A stretch of 64,000 nt of DNA from Fen-178 sp963722575 (GCA_963722575.1 CAVRNR010000003.1:124001-188000); one strand, 5' to 3'. Shown: positions 46,665-57,613, numbered from the stretch's first letter. Program-made: numbers and translations. The notes: generated by a model from the sequence alone, not told the origin.

Positions 46665-47060
46665 TCACTTGCTGCCAATCATCTGCCCGCACTTGCGGCA
46701 GATTCGTGTGCGGCGCGTCTTTCCCCCGGCCACATGGTCGATTTGGTGCGCGATGCGCACGGCCTTGTTGCAGCCCGGACACACCACCAGGACGTTGGAA
46801 GCCGGAATGTGGCTCTCGCGCTCGGCGATGCCGCCCTTGATCTGCTGGCTGGGGTTGGGGCGCGTGTGCCGCTTGACCATCATCACGTGCTCCACCAGCA
46901 GTTTGCCCGTCTGGCGGTCCACGCCCAGGACGCGGCCGGTCTTGCCCTTGTCGCGCCCGGAGATGACCCTGACGGTGTCTTCCCTCTTGATATCGATGCG
47001 GACCGGGCCGGGGCCCAGAGGGCGCCCCGAGCCCGCCGGCTTCTTCTTTGCGTTTGCCAT
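46665..47060 (-). CDS. rplX: 50S ribosomal protein L24
   Basis: 131 residues. KOW motif in DTVRVISGRDKGKTGRVLGV, then VMMVKRHTRPNPSQQIKGGI and zinc-ribbon-like CPGCNKAVRI...RICRKCGQ. The N-terminus has about 18 extra Gly/Pro/Lys residues. The start shares a base with the rplN stop. Confidence 0.95.
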   Translation of the reverse strand: MANAKKKPAGSGRPLGPGPVRIDIKREDTVRVISGRDKGKTGRVLGVDRQTGKLLVEHVMMVKRHTRPNPSQQIKGGIAERESHIPASNVLVVCPGCNKAVRIAHQIDHVAGGKTRRTRICRKCGQMIGSK

Positions 47061-47428
47061 CAGATCACCTCGGGGGCCAGCGACACGATCTTCATGAACT
47101 TCTTGTCGCGCAGTTCCCTGGCCACGGGTCCGAACACTCGGGTGCCCACCGGCTCGTTCGTCTCACTGATCAAAACCGCGGCGTTCGAATCGAAGCGGAT
47201 GTAGGTGCCGTCCTTGCGCCGGGTCTCCTTGCGCATGCGCACGATCACGCAGCGCACCACTTTCCCCTTCTTGATCGCCGAATCGGGAGCGGCCTCTTTC
47301 ACGCTGGCGGTGACCACGTCGCCCAGCCCCGCGCGCAGGCCGAGGTCGCCGCCGCGCGGCAGAATGCAGGCCAGCCTGCGCGCGCCGGAATTATCGGCCA
47401 CCTCGAGAATCGTTCGCATTCCAATCAT
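47060..47428 (-). CDS. rplN: 50S ribosomal protein L14
   Basis: 122 residues from ATG 47428: IGMRTILEVADNSGARRLAC, VVRCVIVRMRKETRRKDG, FDSNAAVLISETNEPVGTRV. The longer frame upstream is only translation of a REP palindrome, so the later ATG is correct. Confidence 0.96.
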   Translation of the reverse strand: MIGMRTILEVADNSGARRLACILPRGGDLGLRAGLGDVVTASVKEAAPDSAIKKGKVVRCVIVRMRKETRRKDGTYIRFDSNAAVLISETNEPVGTRVFGPVARELRDKKFMKIVSLAPEVI

Positions 47429-47451
47429 AAAAATGCTCCCTGCCGCATGGC

Positions 47452-47475
47452 AGGGGCCGGGCATGCCCGGCCCCT
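47452..47475. repeat. REP family B palindrome between rpsQ and rplN
   Basis: 24-base perfect palindrome with half-site AGGGGCCGGGCA. It lies just before the rplN start in the transcript. Confidence 0.85.
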
Positions 47476-47485
47476 ACGCCCGGCG

Positions 47486-47794
47486 CTATATCTTCACGTC
47501 CAGATCCACCGGCTGCACGCCCACCTGCGCCGCCCGCCGGATCACTTCCGCCAGCTTCCATCGCTTCAGCTTGCTCAAGGGCCGGCACTCCACGATGCGC
47601 ACCACGTCGCCCGTCTTGGCCGAGCCTTCCTCGTCGTGGGCGTAGAACTTCTTCCGCTTGCCGATGATGCGCTTGTACAGCGGGTGCGGCACGCGGCGGC
47701 TCACCTCCACCACGATGGTCTTCTGCATCTTGGTGGAAACCACCTGGCCGATCTTCTCGTTCTTGTTTCCCTGCGTGGCTTGTTCTTCGGCCAT
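47486..47794 (-). CDS. rpsQ: 30S ribosomal protein S17
   Basis: 102 residues. GQVVSTKMQKTIVVEVSRRV, HPLYKRIIGKRKKFYAHDEE and GDVVRIVECRPLSKLKRWKL are S17 blocks. Confidence 0.96.
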   Translation of the reverse strand: MAEEQATQGNKNEKIGQVVSTKMQKTIVVEVSRRVPHPLYKRIIGKRKKFYAHDEEGSAKTGDVVRIVECRPLSKLKRWKLAEVIRRAAQVGVQPVDLDVKI

Positions 47795-47795
47795 G

Positions 47796-48011
47796 TTACT
47801 TTTTCTCCTCCGCGAGGGGCTCGCTCTGGACCCTCTCCCGCAGAATCGTGTGGATCCGGGCGCGGTCCTTCTTGATGGCGCGAACCTTCTTCAATCCGTC
47901 CATCTGCCCCATGGACATCTGAAACTTCAGACGAAACAACTGCTCGTCTATTTCACCCAACTGGCGCGTCAACTCGTTGGTGTCCAGATCGCGAACTTTG
48001 TCTGCCTTCAT
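47796..48011 (-). CDS. rpmC: 50S ribosomal protein L29
   Basis: 71 residues from ATG 48011: KADKVRDLDTNELTRQLGEI then LFRLKFQMSMGQMDGLKKVR. L29 helical hairpin near the exit tunnel. One base from rpsQ. Confidence 0.95.
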   Translation of the reverse strand: MKADKVRDLDTNELTRQLGEIDEQLFRLKFQMSMGQMDGLKKVRAIKKDRARIHTILRERVQSEPLAEEKK

Positions 48012-48016
48012 ATCCC

Positions 48017-48433
48017 TTACTCCGCGTCCTCCCGGCTGACAAACTTGGTCCTGATCGACAGCTTCTGGGCCGCCAGCCGCATGGCGGCGTGCGCCGTCGG
48101 CCGGTCCACGCCTTCCATCTCGAACAGGATCTTTCCGGGGCGGATCACCGCCACCCACTGCTCCGGAGCGCCCTTGCCCTTGCCCATGCGCGTTTCGGCG
48201 GGCTTCTTGGTGATCGGCTTGTCCGGAAACAGCCGGATCCACACCTTCCCGCCGCGCTTGATCGAACGCGTCATAGCCACGCGCGCGGCTTCGATCTCCC
48301 GGTCCGTGATCCACGCGCACTCCATCGCCTTAAGCCCGAAATCGCCGAAGGAGATCGTGGACCCGCGCCACGCCTTGCCGGCCATGCGCCCCCGCTGTTG
48401 CTTTCTGAACTTGACCTTTTTTGGCATCATCAT
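48017..48433 (-). CDS. rplP: 50S ribosomal protein L16
   Basis: 138 residues. MMMPKKVKFRKQQRGRMAGK corresponds to the usual MLxPKR.KFRK start, then GFGLKAMECAWIT-like (DFGLKAMECAWITDREIEAA) and GKGKGAPEQWVAVIRPGKIL. Three in-frame ATGs precede Pro; 48433 gives the family-like N-terminus. Confidence 0.95.
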   Translation of the reverse strand: MMMPKKVKFRKQQRGRMAGKAWRGSTISFGDFGLKAMECAWITDREIEAARVAMTRSIKRGGKVWIRLFPDKPITKKPAETRMGKGKGAPEQWVAVIRPGKILFEMEGVDRPTAHAAMRLAAQKLSIRTKFVSREDAE

Positions 48434-48452
48434 GGCGGTTTTCCCTCAATCC

Positions 48453-49436
<984 letters not shown>

Positions 49437-49790
49437 CTATGCTTCCTTCTCCGCCACCTTGATGACGATATGCGCCTGCCGGCGCTGGTACCGGTAAGCG
49501 CGGCCCATCGGCGCCGGCCGGACGCGTTTCGAGCGCGGGCCTTCATTGACGTAGGCCTCCGTCACGTACAGGCGGTCCACATCCAGGTCTTCGAACCGGT
49601 CGGTCGCGTTGGCGATGGCCGATTCCAGAACCTTCAGCACCATCGGCGCAATGCGCTTGTTGGTGGTGCGCAACACCGTCCGCGCCGCGTCCGCCTGCCG
49701 GCCGCGGATCAGGTCCACCACCAGCCGCGCCTTCTGCGGGGAGATCCGGATGTATCTCGCCTCCGCTTTGACTTTTATGTCGGCTTCCAT
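49437..49790 (-). CDS. rplV: 50S ribosomal protein L22
   Basis: 117 residues. YIRISPQKARLVVDLIRGRQ, NATDRFEDLDVDRLYVTEAY and the exit-tunnel loop RSKRVRPAPMGRAYRYQRRQ. It is directly adjacent to rpsC with no gap. Confidence 0.96.
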   Translation of the reverse strand: MEADIKVKAEARYIRISPQKARLVVDLIRGRQADAARTVLRTTNKRIAPMVLKVLESAIANATDRFEDLDVDRLYVTEAYVNEGPRSKRVRPAPMGRAYRYQRRQAHIVIKVAEKEA

Positions 49791-49800
49791 GCTTCCCTCG

Positions 49801-50094
49801 CTATGCCGCCGGCTTCGCGGTCTTCTCCGTAGCCGCCTTCACCGAATGGCCCCGGAACGTCCGCGTCGGCGAAAACTCGCCCAGCTTGTGCCCCACCATG
49901 TTCTCCGTGAGGTACACGGGGATGAACTTCTTGCCGTTATGCACCGCGATGGTTTGCCCCACGAACTCGGGAAGTATGGTGGAGCGCCGCGACCACGTGC
50001 GGATCACCTTCTTCTCGCCGGTCGCGACCATAACCGCGATCTTGGCTTCCAGGTGGGTGTCGGTAAACGGTCCCTTCTTGACGGATCTGCCCAT
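49801..50094 (-). CDS. rpsS: 30S ribosomal protein S19
   Basis: 97 residues. GRSVKKGPFTDTHLEAKIAV, RRSTILPEFVGQTIAVHNGK and HKLGEFSPTRTFRGHSVKAA are S19 blocks. Confidence 0.97.
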   Translation of the reverse strand: MGRSVKKGPFTDTHLEAKIAVMVATGEKKVIRTWSRRSTILPEFVGQTIAVHNGKKFIPVYLTENMVGHKLGEFSPTRTFRGHSVKAATEKTAKPAA

Positions 50095-50098
50095 TTCC

Positions 50099-50929
50099 TT
50101 ACCTCTTCTTGCTCTTGTGCGTGACGATCCACTGGTCGGTGCGCTTGTTGTTGCGCGTCTTGAATCCGCGTGTGGGCTGGCCCCAGGGTGTCACCGGGTG
50201 ACGCCCGCCCGAGGTCTTTCCCTCGCCGCCGCCGTGCGGGTGATCCACCGGGTTCATGGTGACCCCGCGGTTGTGCGGCGTCTTGCCCAGCCAGCGCGTG
50301 CGCCCCGCCTTGCCCAGCGACACATTTTCGTGATCCACATTGCCCACCTGCCCGATGGTCGCCATGCAGTCCAGTTGCACCCGCCGCGTTTCGCCCGAGG
50401 GCAGCTTCAGCAGCGCAATGCCGCCTTCCTTGGAAACCAACTGCGCCTGCGAGCCCGCCGACCGCGCCATCTGCCCGCCCTTCCCGGGCTTCAACTCGAT
50501 GTTGTGAACGATGGTGCCGGCGGGAATGTTCTTCAGCGGCAGGGCGTTGCCCAACAGGATGTCGGCCTCGGGGCCCGACATCACTTTCTGCCCCACCTTC
50601 AGCCCGTCGGGCTGCAGGATGTAGCGCTTCTCGCCATCCGCGTAATTCAACAGGGCGATGCGGGAAGAACGGTTGGGATCGTATTCAATCGACGCGACCA
50701 CCGCCGGTATGGCCACCTTGTCGCGCTTGAAATCCACCACCCGGTACGCCTGCTTGGCGCCCCCGCCGATGAACCGCGAAGTGACCCGGCCGGTGCTGTT
50801 GCGCCCGCCGGTGCGCTTCTTGGACTCTACCAGCGACTTCTCCGGACGGTCCTTGGTGATGTCTTCCCGCGACACCACCGTCTGGAAGCGCCGCGTCGCG
50901 GTGACTGGTCTATAAGTCTTAATCGGCAT
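50099..50929 (-). CDS. rplB: 50S ribosomal protein L2
   Basis: 276 residues. IKTYRPVTATRRFQ, KRTGGRNSTGRVTSRFIGGG and GVTMNPVDHPHGGGEGKTSG contain the conserved His of the peptidyl-transferase neighbourhood. GAGGAAGAAG before its ATG lies inside the small membrane-protein gene, which overlaps it by 11 bases. Confidence 0.97.
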   Translation of the reverse strand: MPIKTYRPVTATRRFQTVVSREDITKDRPEKSLVESKKRTGGRNSTGRVTSRFIGGGAKQAYRVVDFKRDKVAIPAVVASIEYDPNRSSRIALLNYADGEKRYILQPDGLKVGQKVMSGPEADILLGNALPLKNIPAGTIVHNIELKPGKGGQMARSAGSQAQLVSKEGGIALLKLPSGETRRVQLDCMATIGQVGNVDHENVSLGKAGRTRWLGKTPHNRGVTMNPVDHPHGGGEGKTSGGRHPVTPWGQPTRGFKTRNNKRTDQWIVTHKSKKR

Positions 50930-51188
50930 CGATGTTCTTCTTCCTCAACTCGCCAACGACTGCACTACCCAGCCATATATAGAAAAACCCGACCAGAAAA
51001 ATGGCCGCGAAGCACGACGGCACTATGATGGAATCAAAGCGGTGGGGAAACATTCCCTTGCCGCTCCAATACAGAAACAGCGGAGCGAAACTAATCGAGA
51101 CGCCCTGCATCGCTGCCACTATCCAATACAGCGGCGAATGAACGATCTTCACCCACTTGGAATCCACCTCGACGGTCACCGTGCCCAT
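50919..51188 (-). CDS. Small two-helix membrane protein inserted in the S10 operon
   Basis: 89 residues from ATG 51188, with GAGGGA 9 bases upstream. Hydrophobic helices PLYWIVAAMQGVSISFAPLF and IIVPSCFAAIFLVGFFYIWL flank a short basic loop (GKGMFPHRFD). Codons are clearly less GC-biased at third positions than in adjacent ribosomal genes. It lies between rplW (12 bases before) and rplB (11-base overlap), a junction that is gene-free in nearly all bacteria. No family recognised. Cotranscription with ribosomal proteins is implied by the tight spacing. Confidence 0.75.
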   Translation of the reverse strand: MGTVTVEVDSKWVKIVHSPLYWIVAAMQGVSISFAPLFLYWSGKGMFPHRFDSIIVPSCFAAIFLVGFFYIWLGSAVVGELRKKNIDAD

Positions 51189-51200
51189 GTGCAGTTCCCT

Positions 51201-51488
51201 CTAAATCTCCGCGAAATCGGGCGTCTTCTCGCCCTTCTTCAACTTCACGTAGGCCTTCTTCCACGTCGAGCGGTAGCCCGAAAATTTTCCCCGGCGCCGC
51301 ATCTTTCCGTCGAACGTGGCCGTCCGCACTTCCGTGACCTTCACTTTGAACAGCTTCTCGACGGCGGTCTTGACCTGCGTCTTGTTCGCATCGAGCGCCA
51401 CTTCGAAGCACAGCGTGCGCTCGTTGTCTTTCTTCTCCACGCCCTTCTCGGTCACCAGCGGGCGGCGAATCACGTCGTAGAGTTTCAT
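51201..51488 (-). CDS. rplW: 50S ribosomal protein L23
   Basis: 95 residues from ATG 51488: KLYDVIRRPLVTEKGVEKKD, LCFEVALDANKTQVKTAVEK and GYRSTWKKAYVKLKKGEKTP. The ATG overlaps the rplD stop (ATGA). Confidence 0.96.
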   Translation of the reverse strand: MKLYDVIRRPLVTEKGVEKKDNERTLCFEVALDANKTQVKTAVEKLFKVKVTEVRTATFDGKMRRRGKFSGYRSTWKKAYVKLKKGEKTPDFAEI

Positions 51489-52111
51489 TTCGCGAGTGCC
51501 TCCGAGAATTTCCGGGCCGCCGCTTCCGACAGCAGCACCCTCTGATGGCCCAGCAGCAGATAGACGTTCACTTCCTTGGTGGCCACCAGCGTAACGCCCT
51601 TCAGATTGCGGACGCCCAACTTCAGGTTGCGGTTCTCGCCGTTGTCCACCACCAGCACCTTGCGGCCAGCTTCCAGCTTGGCCATGGCGCCCATCGCGTT
51701 CTTGGTCTTGTGGTCGGCAAAAGTGAAAGCCTGCACCACCTTCAGCTCGCCGTCCCGCAGCTTCGCCGAAAGCGCCGAGCGAAGCGCGCCCAGCAACATT
51801 TTGCGCGGCATCTTGTAGCTGTAATCGCGCGGTTGCGGCCCGTGGACCGTGCCGCCGTGCCGCCAGATGGGCGACCGCACCGATCCCACGCGCGCGCGGC
51901 CCGTGCCCTTCTGCTTCCACAGCTTCTTGCCGCTTCCAGCCACCTCGCTGCGCACCTTGGTCTTGTGCGTCCCGGCGCGCAACCCGGCGGTGTATTGGTT
52001 CACCGCTTCATAGAGCAGCGCTTCATTGACCTCGGCGCCGAACACTTCGTCGGCCAGCGCCACCTCGCCGACCTTTTCGTTATTCAAATCCACTACATCC
52101 ACAATGGGCAT
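51485..52111 (-). CDS. rplD: 50S ribosomal protein L4
   Basis: 208 residues from ATG 52111. GTHKTKVRSEVAGSGKKLWK, QKGTGRARVGSVRSPIWRHG (tunnel loop) and VRNLKGVTLVATKEVNVYLL identify L4. It represses the S10 operon in Escherichia coli; whether that holds here is unknown. Confidence 0.96.
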   Translation of the reverse strand: MPIVDVVDLNNEKVGEVALADEVFGAEVNEALLYEAVNQYTAGLRAGTHKTKVRSEVAGSGKKLWKQKGTGRARVGSVRSPIWRHGGTVHGPQPRDYSYKMPRKMLLGALRSALSAKLRDGELKVVQAFTFADHKTKNAMGAMAKLEAGRKVLVVDNGENRNLKLGVRNLKGVTLVATKEVNVYLLLGHQRVLLSEAAARKFSEALAK

Positions 52112-52116
52112 CGCAG

Positions 52117-52749
52117 TTACCTCTTGGCCCTCCGGACTACCACGTATCCGCCGTTGGGACCGGGCACCGCGCCCTTCACCACCAACACGTTGTCCTGGGT
52201 GTCCACATCGATAATCTCGAGGTTCCGCACGGTCACGCGCTCGTGCCCCATATGGCCCCCCATGCGCATTCCGGGAAGCACTCGAGATGGGTAGCTGGAC
52301 GCCCCGATCGATCCCGGTGCGCGGTGGAACATGGAACCGTGCGAACCTTCGCCGCCGCGAAAATGGTGGCGCTTCACCACCCCGGCGAACCCGCGGCCCT
52401 TGCTGATGCCGATCACGTCCACCATGTCCTTGGGCTTGAACTGATCCACCAGCACCTGGTCGCCGGCCTTGAAATCGTCGTCGCCGGGACGCAAATGGAA
52501 TTCGCGCATGAACCTCGCGCCCTCCGCCCCGGCCTTCTTCAGGTGGCCGGTGATGGGCTTGTTGATGCGCTGCGGCTTGATGAACTCCACCAGCCCGAGC
52601 TGCACCGCGTCGTAGCCATCCGCGATGGGCGTCTTGCGCTGCACCACCATGCACGGGCCGGCCTTCAGCAGTGTGACCGGGACGGCCTGGCCGTCTTCCC
52701 GGAACACCTGCGACATTCCAATCTTCTTGCCAAGGATTCCTGGACTCAT
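52117..52749 (-). CDS. rplC: 50S ribosomal protein L3
   Basis: 210 residues from ATG 52749, with AAGGAAG upstream. PGILGKKIGMSQVFREDGQA, GRGFAGVVKRHHFRGGEGSH and GHMGHERVTVRNLEI are L3 blocks. Upstream in-frame codons come from a REP. Confidence 0.96.
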   Translation of the reverse strand: MSPGILGKKIGMSQVFREDGQAVPVTLLKAGPCMVVQRKTPIADGYDAVQLGLVEFIKPQRINKPITGHLKKAGAEGARFMREFHLRPGDDDFKAGDQVLVDQFKPKDMVDVIGISKGRGFAGVVKRHHFRGGEGSHGSMFHRAPGSIGASSYPSRVLPGMRMGGHMGHERVTVRNLEIIDVDTQDNVLVVKGAVPGPNGGYVVVRRAKR

Positions 52750-52812
52750 GTCAACTTCCTTGGGGGCCAGAGGCCGGCCCCAAAAATCTCTCAAACTCCC
52801 GGCTCCGTATCC

Positions 52813-52840
52813 GTAGGGGCCGGGCATGCCCGGCCCCTAC
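52813..52840. repeat. REP family B palindrome between rpsJ and rplC
   Basis: 28-base perfect palindrome, half-site GTAGGGGCCGGGCA, the longest intact copy. It lies in a 108-base gap within the operon. Confidence 0.9.
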
Positions 52841-52857
52841 AGCGCCGGACACGTCCA

Positions 52858-53178
52858 TTACTTCCCGAACGCTTTGATCTCCACATCCACGCCCGCCGGC
52901 AGGTCGAGCTTCATCAGCGCGTCCACCGTCTGCTGCGTCGGCTCCAGTATGTCCAACAGCCGTTTGTGCGTCCGGATTTCAAACTGCTCCCGCGACTTCT
53001 TGTCCACGTGCGGGGAGCGCAACACCGTCGTAATACTCCGCGACGTGGGCAGCGGAATGGGACCGGCCACGGTTGCGCCGGTCCTTTTCGCGGTGTCCAC
53101 AATCTCCGTCGTCGACTGATCGAGCACCCGGTGATCGTATGCTTTCAAGCGGATGCGAATGCGTTCTCTCAAGGCCAT
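52858..53178 (-). CDS. rpsJ: 30S ribosomal protein S10
   Basis: 106 residues. RERIRIRLKAYDHRVLDQST, GPIPLPTS and HVDKKSREQFEIRTHKRLLD. S10 is also NusE, which joins boxA antitermination complexes such as that proposed at the rRNA operon here. Confidence 0.97.
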   Translation of the reverse strand: MALRERIRIRLKAYDHRVLDQSTTEIVDTAKRTGATVAGPIPLPTSRSITTVLRSPHVDKKSREQFEIRTHKRLLDILEPTQQTVDALMKLDLPAGVDVEIKAFGK

Positions 53179-53188
53179 AGTTCACCGC

Positions 53189-53208
53189 GGGCCGGGCATG
53201 CCCGGCCC
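53189..53208. repeat. REP family B palindrome between tuf and rpsJ
   Basis: 20-base core GGGCCGGGCATGCCCGGCCC, perfect palindrome, touching the tuf stop codon at 53209. Confidence 0.85.
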
Positions 53209-54396
<1,188 letters not shown>

Positions 54397-54414
54397 AAGA
54401 AAAAGCCTCTCTCT

Positions 54415-56508
54415 CTATCTCGAAATCCTGCCCTGGACCTTGTTGACGATTTCCTCGGCGATCCCGCCGGGAACTTCCTCGTACTTGCCAAAATGCATGG
54501 TGAAACTGCCGCGGCCCTGCGTCCGGCTCCGCAGCTCGGTGGCGTAGCCGAACATTTCCGAGAGCGGCACCATCGACTTGACGATCTGCGTCGTCCCGCG
54601 CAGCTCCATCCCTTCGATGCGCCCCCGCCGCGAATTCAAATCGCCGATCACGTCCCCCATGTACTCTTCCGGAACCACCACTTCCACCGACATGATCGGC
54701 TCCAGCAGCACCGGCTTGGCCTTCCGGGCGGCCTCTTTGATGGCCATCGAACCGGCGATCTTGAAAGCCATCTCCGAGGAGTCTACGTCGTGGTAGCTGC
54801 CGTCATACAGCGTCACTTTCAAATCCGACATCGGAAAGCCGGCGAGCACTCCGCCTTCCAGAGCTTCCTTGATGCCTACTTCGGTCGGATTGATGTACTC
54901 CTTGGGCACCCGGCCGCCCGTGATTTCGTTGACGAATTCGAATCCGCCGCCGGCCGCCAGAGGCTCTACCCGGATCTTGACGTGCCCGTATTGCCCGTGG
55001 CCGCCGGTCTGCTTGATATGCCGGCCTTCGGCTTCCGCGTTCTTGCGGATGGTCTCGCGATACGCCACCTGCGGCTTGCCCACGTTGGCCCCCACGCCGA
55101 ACTCGCGCATCATGCGGTCCACGATGATTTCCAGGTGCAGCTCGCCCATTCCCGAGAGAATCGTCTGCCCCGTCTCGGGGTCCGTGTTGACGCGGAAGGT
55201 GGGGTCTTCCTGCGCCAGCTTCTGAATCGCCATGCCCAGCTTTTCCTGGTCGGCCTTGGTCTTGGGCTCCACCGCAAGCTGGATCACGGGCATGGGGAAA
55301 TCGATCGATTCCAGAATGATGGGGTGCTCGTCGTCGCAAATCGTATCGCCGGTCGAAACCGTTCTCAGACCCACGGCCGCGCTGATATCGCCCGCCAGGA
55401 TCTCCTGAATCTCTTCGCGCTTGTTGGCGTGCATGCGCAGCAGCCGCCCGATCCGCTCCTTGCGCGCCTTGGCCACGTTGTACACCGAGTCGCCGGATTT
55501 CAGCGTGCCGGAGTATACGCGGAAGAACGCGAGCTGGCCCACGTAGGGGTCGGTCATGATCTTGAAGACCAGCGCGGCGAAGGGCTCGCTGTCGGAGGCG
55601 TGCCGGATCAGCACCTTCTCCGGATGATCGATGTCGACGCCTTCGATCGGCGGCACGTCCAGCGGCGACGGCAGGTAGTCCACCACCGCATCCAGCATGG
55701 TCTGCACGCCCTTGTTCTTGAATGCCGAGCCGCAAATCACCGGGAAGATCTTCAGCGCGATAGTGGCCCGGCGGATGCCGGCGCGGATCTCATCGTTCGA
55801 AATCGGCTGGCCTTCGATGAACTTTCCAAATAACCGGTCGTCGTGTTCGGCCACCGTTTCGATCATCTTTTCCCGGTATTCCTTGGCCTTGGCCACCAGG
55901 TCCTCGGGAATGTCCACCACGTCGTACTCCGAGCCGAGCGTCTCGTCGCGCCACAGCATGGCCTTCATTTCCACCAGATCGACCACGCCCTTGAACTGTT
56001 CTTCGCCGCCGACCGGAAGCTGGATGGCCACCGGCTTGCACTTCAGCCGCGCCACGATGGTGTCGATGGAGTGGAAGAAGTCCGCGCCCACGCGGTCCAT
56101 TTTATTGATGAAGCAGATGCGCGGCACCGAATACTTGTCCGCCTGCCGCCACACCGTCTCCGATTGCGGCTGCACCCCCGCCACGGCGTCGAATACCGCC
56201 ACCGCCCCATCCAGCACCCGCAGGCTGCGCTCCACCTCGGCGGTGAAATCCACGTGCCCCGGCGTGTCGATGATATTGATCTGGATGTCGCGCCACTCGC
56301 AGGTGGTCGCGGCCGACGTGATGGTGATGCCGCGCTCCTGTTCCTGCTCCATCCAGTCCATGATGGCGGTGCCCTCGTGGACCTCGCCCAGCTTGTGTGT
56401 ACGGCCCGTGTAATAAAGGATGCGCTCGGTGGTAGTGGTCTTACCGGCATCGATATGAGCCGCGATGCCGATATTCCTCATCCTTTCGAGCGGGACCGTT
56501 CTAGCCAT
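54415..56508 (-). CDS. fusA: Translation elongation factor G
   Basis: 697 residues from ATG 56508 (ARTVPLERMRNIGIAAHIDA). G1 AHIDAGKTTTTERIL, G3 DTPGHVDFTAEVERSL, G4 NKMD, and domain IV with GHGQYGHVKIRVEPLAAGGG. It catalyses translocation. The seven extra upstream codons (MPGPYRF) are translation of a REP palindrome. Confidence 0.97.
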   Translation of the reverse strand: MARTVPLERMRNIGIAAHIDAGKTTTTERILYYTGRTHKLGEVHEGTAIMDWMEQEQERGITITSAATTCEWRDIQINIIDTPGHVDFTAEVERSLRVLDGAVAVFDAVAGVQPQSETVWRQADKYSVPRICFINKMDRVGADFFHSIDTIVARLKCKPVAIQLPVGGEEQFKGVVDLVEMKAMLWRDETLGSEYDVVDIPEDLVAKAKEYREKMIETVAEHDDRLFGKFIEGQPISNDEIRAGIRRATIALKIFPVICGSAFKNKGVQTMLDAVVDYLPSPLDVPPIEGVDIDHPEKVLIRHASDSEPFAALVFKIMTDPYVGQLAFFRVYSGTLKSGDSVYNVAKARKERIGRLLRMHANKREEIQEILAGDISAAVGLRTVSTGDTICDDEHPIILESIDFPMPVIQLAVEPKTKADQEKLGMAIQKLAQEDPTFRVNTDPETGQTILSGMGELHLEIIVDRMMREFGVGANVGKPQVAYRETIRKNAEAEGRHIKQTGGHGQYGHVKIRVEPLAAGGGFEFVNEITGGRVPKEYINPTEVGIKEALEGGVLAGFPMSDLKVTLYDGSYHDVDSSEMAFKIAGSMAIKEAARKAKPVLLEPIMSVEVVVPEEYMGDVIGDLNSRRGRIEGMELRGTTQIVKSMVPLSEMFGYATELRSRTQGRGSFTMHFGKYEEVPGGIAEEIVNKVQGRISR

Positions 56509-56518
56509 AAACCTGTAC

Positions 56519-56538
56519 GGGCCGGGCATGCCCGGCCC
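56519..56538. repeat. REP family B palindrome between rpsG and fusA
   Basis: Same 20-base core GGGCCGGGCATGCCCGGCCC as at 53189, in the 41-base gap upstream of fusA. Confidence 0.85.
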
Positions 56539-56549
56539 CTACCATCTCC

Positions 56550-57020
56550 TCACCACCGGTAATGCGCGAAGGCCTTGTTGGCCTCGGCCATGCGGTGGAC
56601 GTCGTCTCTCTTCTTAATTGCGCCGCCGCGCAGGTTGGCGGCGTCGTTCAATTCATTCGCCAGCTTTTCGGGCATGCCCTTTTCGGGGCGCGACCGCGCT
56701 TGCGTGATAATCCAGCGAATCGCCAGCGAGGTCCGCCGGTTCTGCGGCACCTCGATGGGCACCTGGTAGTTGGCTCCGCCCACGCGCCGCGTCTTCACCT
56801 CCAGCAGCGGCTTGGCGTTCTCGACCGCCTTCTTGAAGGCTTTCAGCGGGTCGTCGCTGGTGCGCTCCCGCAGCTTGTCCATGGCGTCGTAGAAAATTCC
56901 CTGGGCGGTGTTCTTCTTCCCCTCCCACATCATGGAGTTCACGAACTTCTCCACCAGGGTTGAGTTGTAGACCGGGTCCGGCACTACTTCACGAATTACG
57001 GCTCGTCGTCTGCGTGGCAT
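56550..57020 (-). CDS. rpsG: 30S ribosomal protein S7
   Basis: 156 residues. PRRRRAVIREVVPDPVYNST, GKKNTAQGIFYDAMDKL and RRVGGANYQVPIEVPQNRRT are S7 hallmarks. Six bases from rpsL. Confidence 0.97.
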   Translation of the reverse strand: MPRRRRAVIREVVPDPVYNSTLVEKFVNSMMWEGKKNTAQGIFYDAMDKLRERTSDDPLKAFKKAVENAKPLLEVKTRRVGGANYQVPIEVPQNRRTSLAIRWIITQARSRPEKGMPEKLANELNDAANLRGGAIKKRDDVHRMAEANKAFAHYRW

Positions 57021-57026
57021 ACGTAC

Positions 57027-57401
57027 CTACGATTTGGGCCTCTTGGCTCCGTACTTCGACCTGCTCTGTTTGCGGTCCGACACCCCGGCGGTATCGAGCG
57101 CTCCGCGAATCACGTGATAGCGCACGCCGGGGAGGTCCTTCACGCGCCCGCCGCGAATCAGCACGATCGAGTGCTCCTGCAAGTTGTGACCTACGCCCGG
57201 AATGTAGGTCGTCACTTCGATCCCATTGGTCAGCCGCACGCGCGCCACTTTTCGCAGCGCCGAGTTCGGCTTCTTGGGGGTCGAAGTGTAGACGCGCGTG
57301 CAAACTCCGCGCTTCTGCGGGCAGCTATTGAGCGCCGGACTCGAAGTCTTCCAGCGCGGCGGCTTCCGCCCCATACGCACAAGTTGGTTAAACGTCGGCA
57401 C
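57027..57401 (-). CDS. rpsL: 30S ribosomal protein S12
   Basis: 124 residues. PTFNQLVRMGRKPPRWKTSS, CPQKRGVCTRVYTSTPKKPN with Lys-43 equivalent in TPKKPN and RVRLTNGIEV...GVGHNLQEHSIVLIRGGRVK. Lys at 43 indicates the streptomycin-sensitive type. First gene of the superoperon. Confidence 0.97.
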   Translation of the reverse strand: MPTFNQLVRMGRKPPRWKTSSPALNSCPQKRGVCTRVYTSTPKKPNSALRKVARVRLTNGIEVTTYIPGVGHNLQEHSIVLIRGGRVKDLPGVRYHVIRGALDTAGVSDRKQSRSKYGAKRPKS

Positions 57402-57613
57402 GAATCATCCTCATCGCGATGCAATCGAAAAAAACGGCCAGAACCCGCACAGCGGTCCCGGAAAAAATTCCACAGGTCGCAACAGCCAGGATTACTTTTT
57501 CGGACAGGTCCATGTTCCAATCGGCGTAACCGTTGGAACCTCGGGGCCTTACTCCTGGACGGACCCGCCTACAGACGGGTGGTAGCCAGAAGCAGAAAGC
57601 TGTACACGCGAAA
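57402..57613 (-). promoter_or_regulatory. Leader of the ribosomal superoperon
   Basis: About 210 bases from the predicted start to rpsL. A short hairpin ACCCGTC...GGCGGGT (57564-57583) and a CCGC-TGT-GCGG hairpin shortly before a seven-T run are visible, which could act as pause or attenuation structures. No gene. Confidence 0.4.

Noticed and set aside
56509..56529. Longer start for fusA beginning MPGPY (and similar for rplC, rplN)
   Set aside because: These codons translate the GCATGCCCGGCCCCTAC palindrome; family alignment and ribosome sites support later starts.
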